Of a DNA stretch of 15,094 bases, positions 6,306-13,003 are shown piece after piece. This DNA is from Deinococcus marmoris DSM 12784 (lineage in GTDB: Bacteria > Deinococcota > Deinococci > Deinococcales > Deinococcaceae), in assembly GCF_000701405.1 (NCBI RefSeq), contig NZ_JNIV01000099.1, forward strand, positions 1 to 15,094. The letters are read 5' to 3'. The translations under genes were made by a program, and so were the position numbers. The notes under the pieces were generated by a model, which did not search any database, was not told the DNA's origin, and saw only the letters and a program-made list of their open reading frames with translations. The number at the start of each line of letters is the position of its first letter. Within the stretch, counting starts at the first letter, position 1.

Positions 6306-7514
6306 TCAGACAGCTTCCACGCGGCGTCGGCGGGGAGGCATGGCAGCGCCCGCCGAACTTTCCCGAATCACCAGCAGGGCGGGCACCACGACCTGCGCCG
6401 CTGGGTGGTCCTGAACTTTCAGCAGCAGCTCCACGCCGCGCGCTCCCAGCGTTTCCTTGCTGACCCGCAAAGTCGAGAGCGGGGGGCGAAAGTGGGCGGC
6501 GGGCAGGATGTCGTCGAAGCCCGCGAAGGCGAGGTCCTGCGGGATGTTCAGCCCAGCCTCCAGACAGACCTGCATGGCCACGATGGCGGTGGAGTCGTTG
6601 AACGCAAAAATCGCGTCTGGCGGCTGGGGCAGTGCCAGCAGGGACCGCGCCGCGTTCACCGCACCTTCCTCTCGCTCCGGTGGATCGCGGACCACGTCCA
6701 GCCGGGCGTCGTAGACCATGCCCGCGTCGGACAGCGCCTGAAGATAGCCGCGCCGCCGCTCCCTGATGCTGAAATGCTCGGTCTGGCCCCCCACAAACGC
6801 CACCCGCCTGCGGCCCAGCTTCAGCAGGTGCGTGGTGGCCGCGTAGGCTCCGCCGAAATTGTCGCTGTTCACGCCCGCAATCCCCGGCACGGCATGATCC
6901 ACCAGCACCAGCGGTTTGCCCGTGGCCCGCAGCGTTTCCAGCAGTTCGTCCTCGAAATACCCCACGCACAGCAGGGCGTCGAGTTGGCCCTCGGTGACCA
7001 GTGCGCCCGGATCGTCGCCCAGCCCCACGGTGGCGTAGGCCATCGACAGCTTGTGGGTGCGGCAGGCTTCCTCGGCCCCGTGCAGCACCGGCGCGTAGAA
7101 CAGGTTGCTGGACAGCGCGTTGTCGCCCCGGTGGATCAGCACGCCCACGCGCGTGATCTGGGCCGGGTGCAGGTTGCCCAGGTCATAGCCCAGTTCCCTG
7201 GCGGCCCGCAGCACCCGGTCCCGAGTTGTTGCAGAGACGCCCTCGGCGCTGCGTAGCGCGCGTGAAACGCTGCCCGCCGAAAGACCGACATGTGCGGCGA
7301 TATCCGTCAGGCTGGTGCGGCTCGTGGGGGCCGGGCGCAGGCTGGCGCGGTCATAGCCCAGTTCGTCGGCGGCCTGCAAGACCCGCGCGCGGATGGCCGC
7401 CGAGGTGCCGCCCACGCCATTGAGCGCCCGCGAGACGGTCCCCGCCGAGACGCCCGCGCGGTCCGCCACATCGCGGATCGTCACGGCGGCAGAACGCCTG
7501 CGCAGATGCACCAT
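6306..7514 (-). CDS. LacI-family repressor with two tandem HTH domains (LacI2)
   Basis: This 402-residue regulator is about 60 residues longer than usual because the LacI helix-turn-helix is present twice. HTH1 is VTIRDVADRAGVSAGTVSRA (11-30), ending ELGYD at 51-55. HTH2 is SLTDIAAHVGLSAGSVSRAL (68-87), ending ELGYD at 107-111. The period is exactly 56 residues. Recognition helices are nearly identical (SAGTVSRAL and SAGSVSRAL). Both copies lack the usual PNxxARxL hinge helix. The effector domain (about 121-385) is normal: RVGVLIHRG, LVLVDHAVPGIAGVNSDNFG, IFAFNDSTAIVAM and LAFAGFDDILPAAHFRPPLS. It is divergent from the transporter operon, which it most likely controls. The ATG at 7514 is favoured because a -10 TATACT sits 6 nt upstream (leaderless). 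Operator and inducer are unknown. Confidence 0.93.
   Translation of the reverse strand: MVHLRRRSAAVTIRDVADRAGVSAGTVSRALNGVGGTSAAIRARVLQAADELGYDRASLRPAPTSRTSLTDIAAHVGLSAGSVSRALRSAEGVSATTRDRVLRAARELGYDLGNLHPAQITRVGVLIHRGDNALSSNLFYAPVLHGAEEACRTHKLSMAYATVGLGDDPGALVTEGQLDALLCVGYFEDELLETLRATGKPLVLVDHAVPGIAGVNSDNFGGAYAATTHLLKLGRRRVAFVGGQTEHFSIRERRRGYLQALSDAGMVYDARLDVVRDPPEREEGAVNAARSLLALPQPPDAIFAFNDSTAIVAMQVCLEAGLNIPQDLAFAGFDDILPAAHFRPPLSTLRVSKETLGARGVELLLKVQDHPAAQVVVPALLVIRESSAGAAMPPRRRRVEAV
7181..7364 (-). repeat. Internal duplication within lacI2 (168-nt period)
   Basis: The 16-mer GGTCATAGCCCAGTTC occurs identically at 7181-7196 and 7349-7364, an offset of 168 nt, equal to the 56-residue protein period. 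Flanking bases are similar but diverged, as expected of a tandem duplication of the HTH-coding segment (about 7182-7480) kept under selection. Confidence 0.8.
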
Positions 7515-7520
7515 GACCGC

Positions 7521-7526
7521 AGTATA
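7521..7526 (-). promoter_or_regulatory. -10 element for leaderless lacI2
   Basis: On the minus strand TATACT (7526-7521) is followed by 6 nt and the ATG at 7514, so the mRNA would begin at the start codon. There is no Shine-Dalgarno. The -35 region (about 7544-7549, GAAAAC) is weak. Confidence 0.55.
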
Positions 7527-7633
7527 GCCGCCCCCAGCGCACCGTTTTCTTCAGATTCAGGGTCTGGCAAGTGCGGATGGGCCGGTGCAGACAGGTCAGG
7601 TCATCTGCTGACTGCTCGCCTGGTCAGAACCGC

Positions 7634-7662
7634 TTGACATTGCCGAATCGCGGACGTAAGAT
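7634..7662 (+). promoter_or_regulatory. Strong sigma-70 promoter of the sugar-transport operon
   Basis: A consensus TTGACA (7634-7639), a 17-bp spacer and TAAGAT (7657-7662) make this the best promoter in the window. Start is predicted near 7669, leaving a leader of about 235 nt before the ATG at 7905. Confidence 0.8.
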
Positions 7663-7663
7663 A

Positions 7664-7676
7664 TTTTTACTAAAAA
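7664..7676. promoter_or_regulatory. Inverted repeat at the operon start site, possible operator
   Basis: TTTTTA-C-TAAAAA is a perfect 6-bp inverted repeat around one base, directly downstream of the -10, where a repressor would block initiation. It lacks the CG centre usual for LacI operators, so assignment to LacI2 is uncertain. Confidence 0.4.
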
Positions 7677-7904
7677 ACAAATTCACGAGAGGGAAACCGG
7701 AATGTCAATCTGTGACGCGACGGTCCCCGGAAGGAAAAGGAGAAGCCGTACGGAAGCCAGATTTGTTCGCATTAAATCGTCGGTCCAGTCCCTCAACCTC
7801 ACCTCAGAACCGCGCCCATCTCTGAAAAATGTTGTCCAGGCATCGCCCTGATCTGACCTGCCACCAGCCGTAACCCGGCGAATCAATGCACCAGAGGGAG
7901 TCTT

Positions 7905-9149
7905 ATGAAAGTACTGTCCCGTACCCTGCTCGCAACTGCGACCGGCGGCCTGCTCTTGAGTGGACTGGCCTCCGCTCAGGCCCCCACCAAGCTGACCATC
8001 TGGCTGACCGGTGATCCCTAGGAAACCAAGGTGATCAAGACCGCCACGGACCTGTACACCAAGGCGCATCCCAACGTGACCTTTGCCCTCCAGGCCATTC
8101 CCTGGAGTGACGCCCACGCCAAGATCCTGTCGGCGGCGGCGGCGCGGCAGGGGCCGGACATCATCACCGGTGGGCTGTCCTGGGGCATCGAACTTGGCAA
8201 TCTGGGCGGCATGGTCAACCTGACCAAGGACTACCCGGCGCTGGACAAGCAGGTCAAGGCCGAGAACCTGCCCGGCATCCTGCAATCGGTGGTCACCCCC
8301 GACAACCAGTTGTACGCCATGCCCTACAACCTGACCGTTCAGATGCAGTTCCTGCGTCCCGATCTCCTGAAGGCCGCTGGAGTCAACGGCGCACCCAAGA
8401 CCTGGAATGAACTGACCAGCGGAATCACCAAATTGCAGAAGGCGGGCCACAAGGGCTACATGGTGCAGTGGGGCAGCACGGACTGGCTGGGCTACTTCCC
8501 GTACCTGTACCAGGCGGGCGGCAGCTACTACGACAAGGCCTGTACCAAGGCCACCGTCAACAGCCCGGAAGGGGTCAGGGCATTGACTTTCTTCGCGGAG
8601 CTGTACACGAAGTACAAAGCGCCCATCGACGCTGCCAATGATCTGCCCGGCGGTCTGGACAACGGCAATTACCCGATCGGGTCTTCCGACAGCAAGTTCA
8701 ACTTCGACATCACCTATCCCAAGATGAAGGGCAAGTGGACCCTGGCCGCGCTGCCCGCTGGCCCAACCGGCAAGTACACCGCCTTCCTGGGCGGCACGGT
8801 CATCGGCATCATGTCGTACTCCAAGAGCAAAGACGCCGCCGCCGATTTCCTGAAGTCCCTGAACAATGCCCAGGTGTCCAAGGCGCTGATCCAGAACGCC
8901 TTCAAGTCTGGCCTGTACTTCATTCCGCCGCGCAGCGACTTTGCCGCGAACCTCACCCTGCCCGCCGACCAGAAAGCCGCGCTGCTCAAGCAGCTCAAGG
9001 ACAGCGCCGGTCCCCCCAACTGCACGGGCTGGGAAGCCAGTGGCGCGGACGTGACCAAGGCCATTCAGCAGGTCATCCTGAACAAGGCCGATCCCAAGAA
9101 GGCGCTGGACCAGGCCGCCGCCGCCATGAACGCCAACCTTAAAAAGTAA
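7905..9149 (+). CDS. CUT1 sugar ABC transporter binding protein with an in-frame TAG at codon 39
   Basis: Counting the TAG as a codon, the frame is 414 residues, normal for an extracellular sugar-binding protein. The start is ATG 7905 with GAGGGAG upstream. The first 24-26 residues are a signal peptide (MKVLSRTLLATATGGLLLSG, cleaved near ASA-QA). The mature start PTKLTIWLTGDP is broken by TAG at 8019-8021. The frame resumes with ETKVIKTATDLYTKAHPNV and typical family segments: PWSDAHAKILSAAAARQGPD, YAMPYNLTVQMQFLRPDLLK, AFLGGTVIGIMSYS and SGLYFIPPRSDF. It would capture oligosaccharides and deliver them to the two permeases downstream. A GTG at 8031 could not rescue export, because the signal peptide lies before the stop. 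The remaining 375 codons are clean and conserved, so the mutation is recent or the codon is read. The substrate is not deducible. Confidence 0.88.
8019..8021 (+). other. In-frame amber codon in the binding-protein gene
   Basis: The frame reads TIWLTGDP-TAG-ETKVIKTATD. It lies about 13 residues after the predicted signal cleavage site, so normal termination would give only a signal peptide and a short stub. Confidence 0.88.
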
Positions 9150-9173
9150 GCGCGGGCCAGCAAGGGGCAAGCC

Positions 9174-9213
9174 AGCGGGAAGCGCCTGAGCAAGGGGGGC
9201 GCTTCCCGCTTTT
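9174..9213 (+). terminator. Strong hairpin between binding protein and permease genes
   Basis: AGCGGGAAGCGCC (9174-9186) and GGCGCTTCCCGCT (9198-9210) form a perfect 13-bp GC-rich stem with an 11-nt loop, followed by TTT (a run of four T including the last stem base). It follows the stop of the binding-protein gene by 24 bp. In such operons a leaky terminator or 3' mRNA stabiliser here lets the binding protein be made in excess over the permeases. Confidence 0.75.
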
Positions 9214-9352
9214 GCAGGCGCGTAGCGGGTCTGGCCAGCCGGGCAGATGACCAGGCCAGCAGCGATGTGGAGAGCGAGAGCGAAGTCGAAAGCTGCCCCA
9301 CCTTGAAGGCGACAGCCAGAGACGCCCACCAGAGTCAACAGAAGGTAATTCC

Positions 9353-10327
9353 ATGAGAAACGACAACCTGAGGCTGACAGCCAGTGCAGACGCGGGGAGC
9401 ATCCAGATGGGGATGGGGTCTGGCAAACCCGCCCGCCGCGTCCGGCGCAACCTCACCGTCCCGCTGATGATGCTGGTTCCGTTCATCGTGCTGTTCGCAG
9501 CCTTCGTGCTGTACCCGGTCATCAATTCGCTGTACCTGAGTTTCACCGATTACAACGCCATCAGCCAGCCCAGATTCACCGGCATCGAAAATTACGTGGC
9601 CCTGTTCCAGGACCCCCGTTTCTACAAAGCACTCGGCAATACCGCGCTGTTCGTGGTGTCGGTGGTGGTGCTGAATACCGTGCTGGGCCTGACCCTGGCG
9701 ATGGTCTTCGGCGGCCAGAGCCTGTGGGACCAGATCATGCGGGCCGTGTTCTTCCTGCCTGCGGTGGCCGGGGGCATCGCCATCCTGGCGGTCTGGAAAT
9801 GGATTCTGAGCGGCGAGAGTTACGGCATCCTCAACGCGGTGCGCGAGACGTTCGGGCTGGACCCCATCGTGTGGCTGGGAACGCCCTCGCTGGCGGTCAC
9901 CATGCTGGTGGTGGTGGCGGTCTGGGGCGGCATGGGCGGCACCATGATCCTGTTTGTGGCAGGGCTGCGCGCCATTCCCACCGAACTGTACGAGGCCGCC
10001 GCCATCGACGGGGCCACGCCCTCACAGCGCTTCTGGCGCATCACCCTGCCGCTGCTGCGCCCCACCATGCTGTACATCGTCATCACGGGAACCATCGGCG
10101 CGTTCCAGGTGTTCAACGAGCCGTATCTGCTGTTCGGCGGCGTGAGTAGCGTGGGCGGCCTGCTGGATTCGGCCCTGACGCTGGTGACCTACCTGTATGA
10201 CCGGGGCTTCGGACGCTTCCAACTGGGCTACGCCTCGGCGGTGGCCTGGGTGCTGTTCATCATCGTGTTCATCCTGACCCTGATCAACCTGCGCGTCGGC
10301 GAACCCGAAGACCGGGCCAGCAAATGA
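9353..10327 (+). CDS. CUT1 sugar ABC transporter permease, MalF type
   Basis: A 324-residue inner-membrane protein that forms half of the sugar channel. After a basic, cytoplasmic N-terminus (1-34) it has about six hydrophobic segments, the first being LMMLVPFIVLFAAFVLYPVI (38-57). The EAA loop that contacts the ATPase is at 214-233, EAAAIDGATPSQRFWRITLP, with the invariant G at 220. The motif FTGIENYVALFQD (75-87) is typical of the MalF side. Start ATG 9353 has GAAGG at 9341-9345. It is the second gene of the operon, separated from the binding-protein gene by a 203-bp gap with a hairpin and followed by the MalG partner after 54 bp. No ATP-binding subunit is present, so a shared multi-sugar ATPase elsewhere must drive the pump. 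Confidence 0.95.
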   Translation: MRNDNLRLTASADAGSIQMGMGSGKPARRVRRNLTVPLMMLVPFIVLFAAFVLYPVINSLYLSFTDYNAISQPRFTGIENYVALFQDPRFYKALGNTALFVVSVVVLNTVLGLTLAMVFGGQSLWDQIMRAVFFLPAVAGGIAILAVWKWILSGESYGILNAVRETFGLDPIVWLGTPSLAVTMLVVVAVWGGMGGTMILFVAGLRAIPTELYEAAAIDGATPSQRFWRITLPLLRPTMLYIVITGTIGAFQVFNEPYLLFGGVSSVGGLLDSALTLVTYLYDRGFGRFQLGYASAVAWVLFIIVFILTLINLRVGEPEDRASK

Positions 10328-10381
10328 GCGCGCACGCCCCCGCCTCCGGCCTTTCATCTTCAGCACCCTCAGGAGACACAT

Positions 10382-11272
10382 ATGGTCGGTGAAACCAGAT
10401 CACCCGGACTGCATTCCCTGACGCGCCTGCCGTTCTACCTGCTGGCCCTGACCGTCCTCTTTCCGTACTACTGGATGGTCTCCAGCGCCTTCAAGCCGCT
10501 GGGCGAGATCACCAAAGCGCCGCCCACCCTGCTGGTGCAGAACCCCACCCTGACCAACTTTTCCAACCCGCTGTACGATCCCGGCGTCAGCGATCAGATT
10601 CAGGGCCTGTTCCAGCGCTACACCGGCATCGGCTTCGCGGGGTTTTTCCTCAACAGCATCTTCGTCACGGTTTTTGTGACTGTCGTGTCGCTGATCGTCG
10701 CGTCGGCGGCGGGCTACGTGCTGGCCAAGCACAAGTTTCCGGGCAGCCGCATCGTGTTTCTGGTGATCATCGGCTCGATGATGATTCCCTGGCAGGTCAC
10801 CATCATTCCCAATTTCCTGACCATGCGCGATCTGGGCTGGATCAACACGTACTGGGCGCTGCTGGTGCCGGGGCTGGCCAAGGCGTTCGCGGTGTTCTTT
10901 CTGATCCAGTCGATCCGGGGCGTCTCGGACGAACTGATCGACGCCGCGCGCATCGACGGCGCGGGCGAGGTCCGCATCTGGTGGCAGATCGTGCTGCCGC
11001 TGGTGCGCCCGGCGCTGGCCGCGATGGCGATTTTCGTGTCGCTGGGCGAGTGGAACAACTTCCTGTGGCCGCTGCTGGTGGTCAACGACGACGCCCACGC
11101 CACCCTGCCGCTGGCTCTAGGGCGGCTGGCCGGGGCACTGAGCAACGATCCGCGCGCCGCCGGGCCGATCATGGCCGCCACGCTGCTGGCTTCCATCCCC
11201 ACCCTGATCTTCTTCCTGCTGTTTCAGCGTCAGTTCGTTGCCGGGATCACCGTCGGCAGCCTCAAGGGGTAA
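10382..11272 (+). CDS. CUT1 sugar ABC transporter permease, MalG type
   Basis: A 296-residue membrane protein and partner of the upstream permease. It begins with a short cytoplasmic tail and helix FYLLALTVLFPYYWMVSSAF (18-37), then FKPLGEI typical of MalG proteins. The N-terminal extracytoplasmic loop (about 40-85) is followed by five further hydrophobic segments. The EAA loop is at 183-207 (DELIDAARIDGAGEVRIWWQ and on), with the invariant G at 193. The C-terminus FQRQFVAGITVGSLKG is a family hallmark. Start ATG 10382 has AGGAG at 10371-10375. The next gene starts two bases after its stop, implying translational coupling. Confidence 0.95.
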   Translation: MVGETRSPGLHSLTRLPFYLLALTVLFPYYWMVSSAFKPLGEITKAPPTLLVQNPTLTNFSNPLYDPGVSDQIQGLFQRYTGIGFAGFFLNSIFVTVFVTVVSLIVASAAGYVLAKHKFPGSRIVFLVIIGSMMIPWQVTIIPNFLTMRDLGWINTYWALLVPGLAKAFAVFFLIQSIRGVSDELIDAARIDGAGEVRIWWQIVLPLVRPALAAMAIFVSLGEWNNFLWPLLVVNDDAHATLPLALGRLAGALSNDPRAAGPIMAATLLASIPTLIFFLLFQRQFVAGITVGSLKG

Positions 11273-11274
11273 CC

Positions 11275-12969
11275 ATGACCACCCACCCATCTTCCCCATC
11301 GGCCACCCTGCCAGCCACGCTGCTGGGCGTCAATTACTGGCCCGTCTACGCTGGCCCCAGGATGTGGCGCGACTTTCGCCCCCACGAGATCACCTGTGAT
11401 CTGGCCGCCCTGAAAGACGTGGGCGTGGACTACCTGCGCGCCTTCCTGTTCTGGCCGGATTTCATGCCCACGCCCTCGCGGGTGGAGCCGCAGATGCTGG
11501 ACCGCCTGGAAGAGTTTCTGGACCTGTGCCAGACGGCGGATCTGAAAGTTCACCTGAGCTTTCTGGTGGGCCACATGAGCGGGGAGAACTGGAGTCCGGC
11601 GTGGCTGGATGACCCCACCAGGCTGTACTCGGACCCGGTGTTGCTGGATATTCAGGCCCGCTACCTGCGCGAGGTCACAGCGCGGGTGGGACAGCATCCG
11701 GCACTGGCCGCCTACGTGCTGAGCAACGAGATGCCCATTTATGCGGGCGTGGGGACCACCGCCACCGTGGGCCAGTGGGCCGAGCGGCTGTGCGGCGTGC
11801 TGGCCGGGGTGCAGCCGCGTCTGCCGGTCAGCCTGGGCGACGGCGCGTGGTACTGCCTGGGCGACGAAACCGGGTTCTCGCCCGATCACGCGCAGGACAT
11901 CCTGGCACCGCACCTGTACATTGCCGAGACCGACGCTGGGCGGCAAATCGCCGCCTACGGACTGGCGGTGGGCACGGCCACGGCGCTGGCCCACGGGCGC
12001 GAGGTGTGGCTCGAAGAGTTCGGGGCCTCGCAGAACACTTTCGGGGAAGCCCAGATCGCCGAGTTCGCGGGCCGGGTGGCCACCGAGGCGCGTTTGCAGG
12101 GTGCCAGCCACATCTGCTGGTGGTGCGGCTTCGACTTCGAGCTGGAGGGAGACTTGCCTTACTTCCACCACGGCTTTGAGCTGCGCTTCGGCCTGCTGAA
12201 CTCTGACCGCACGCCCAAGCTGGCGGCGGCGGCGCTGCGGGAGGCGGTGAGGGCACCGCTGCCCGAGTTGCCGGAAGTGGGCCTGCTGGTCACGTCCTAT
12301 CTGCCGGAACATTACCCTTTTTCATGGGATGACCGCGACTTTGTCAAGCGCGCCCTTCGCAACAGTTACGCGGCGCTGCGGAATCTGGGCTACCGGCCCC
12401 GCATCGTGCCGGAACGGGAATTTCTGGCGGGCACGGCTATCGTACCGGACATCTTGCTGGTGCCCTCCACCCAGAAATTGCTGGCCCCCACCTGGGGCGC
12501 ACTCGCCAGACACGCCGGGCGCGTGATTTACAGCTACTTTCACGGCGCGCTGGACATTCACACCGGGGCCTGGGTCCATGACGCCGGGGCCTTCTTCGGG
12601 GCGCTGCCGCACAACCGCTACGGCCTGTCCGAGACGGCCCCGACGCAACTGCTGGCCGCTGGGGAAAGCTGGCCGCTACCTGCCCATGCCAACGCGCTGG
12701 CCACCACGCCGCTGCTGCTGGACGCCGAGCAACTGGGCGAGGCCGAGCTGATCGGCACCGACGAGCTGGGCCGCCCGCTGTGGGTCAGAACGGGCAACCG
12801 TGATCTGCTGCTGTATCCGCTGGAGGCGCTGGCGCAGAGTCCAGAAGCGGTGGAGCCGATCTACCGCGCACTGCTGGCGAGCGTCGGCGCAGATGCCCGA
12901 CAGACTGGGTCCCAGCAGACTGAACCCCAGCGGACTGAAATCCGCGAAACAGTGGCGGGGGACGATTGA
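11275..12969 (+). CDS. Cytoplasmic GH-A clan glycoside hydrolase (GH5/GH42-like)
   Basis: This 564-residue enzyme begins two bases after the permease stop. The true start is ATG 11275; the longer open frame upstream (from 10981) overlaps the permease and is spurious. Residues 15-320 form a TIM barrel: GVNYWPVYAGPRMWRDF (18-34), VDYLRAFLFWPDF, acid/base E152 in LSNEMP, and nucleophile E248 in WLEEFG. The domain from about 330 (VGLLVTSYLPEHYPFSWDDR and on) resembles the GATase-like trimerisation domain of GH42 beta-galactosidases. No signal peptide, so it would act on imported oligosaccharides. The substrate is not identifiable; beta-galactosidase, beta-mannosidase or related activity is possible. 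The C-terminal tail consists of three 5-residue repeats and looks disordered. Confidence 0.85.
   Translation: MTTHPSSPSATLPATLLGVNYWPVYAGPRMWRDFRPHEITCDLAALKDVGVDYLRAFLFWPDFMPTPSRVEPQMLDRLEEFLDLCQTADLKVHLSFLVGHMSGENWSPAWLDDPTRLYSDPVLLDIQARYLREVTARVGQHPALAAYVLSNEMPIYAGVGTTATVGQWAERLCGVLAGVQPRLPVSLGDGAWYCLGDETGFSPDHAQDILAPHLYIAETDAGRQIAAYGLAVGTATALAHGREVWLEEFGASQNTFGEAQIAEFAGRVATEARLQGASHICWWCGFDFELEGDLPYFHHGFELRFGLLNSDRTPKLAAAALREAVRAPLPELPEVGLLVTSYLPEHYPFSWDDRDFVKRALRNSYAALRNLGYRPRIVPEREFLAGTAIVPDILLVPSTQKLLAPTWGALARHAGRVIYSYFHGALDIHTGAWVHDAGAFFGALPHNRYGLSETAPTQLLAAGESWPLPAHANALATTPLLLDAEQLGEAELIGTDELGRPLWVRTGNRDLLLYPLEALAQSPEAVEPIYRALLASVGADARQTGSQQTEPQRTEIRETVAGDD
12901..12945 (+). repeat. 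Three imperfect 15-bp tandem repeats in the GH C-terminal tail
   Basis: CAGACTGGGTCCCAG, CAGACTGAACCCCAG and CGGACTGAAATCCGC follow each other without gaps, in frame, encoding QTGSQ-QTEPQ-RTEIR. The unit is a whole number of codons, so copy-number change would not shift the frame. Slippage is the likely origin. Confidence 0.7.
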
Positions 12970-13003
12970 TGTTCGCGCCAGCACGGGTCGGAAGGGTGCA
13001 GGC

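Larger units (their letters stand above)
7515..7904. other. Divergent intergenic region between lacI2 and the transporter operon
   Basis: These 390 bp hold the lacI2 -10, a strong operon promoter (7634-7662), an AT-rich inverted repeat at the start site, and a 235-nt untranslated leader. A smaller palindrome, GTCAG (7595-7599) with CTGAC (7608-7612), lies upstream of the -35. An open frame of 49 codons at 7702-7851 has an AGAGGG upstream but uses AGG and AGA codons unlike its neighbours, so it is not called as a gene. Confidence 0.6.

Noticed and set aside
7702..7851. 49-codon open frame in the operon leader, a possible leader peptide
   Set aside because: Codon use (AGG, AGA, ATT) is unlike neighbouring genes and no attenuator pairing was found; it cannot be supported without expression data.
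716..8021. Pyrrolysine as the meaning of the TAG codons
   Set aside because: The affected proteins are ordinary sugar-metabolism enzymes, the AraB site is Trp in relatives, and no pyl genes are in view; a plain suppressor or simple mutation is more likely.
8031..9149. Binding protein starting at GTG 8031
   Set aside because: It would lack a signal peptide, which is present in the same frame upstream of the TAG.
7683..9338. 551-codon minus-strand open frame
   Set aside because: It is antisense to the binding-protein gene and crosses the hairpin; composition is low-complexity and no family is recognised.
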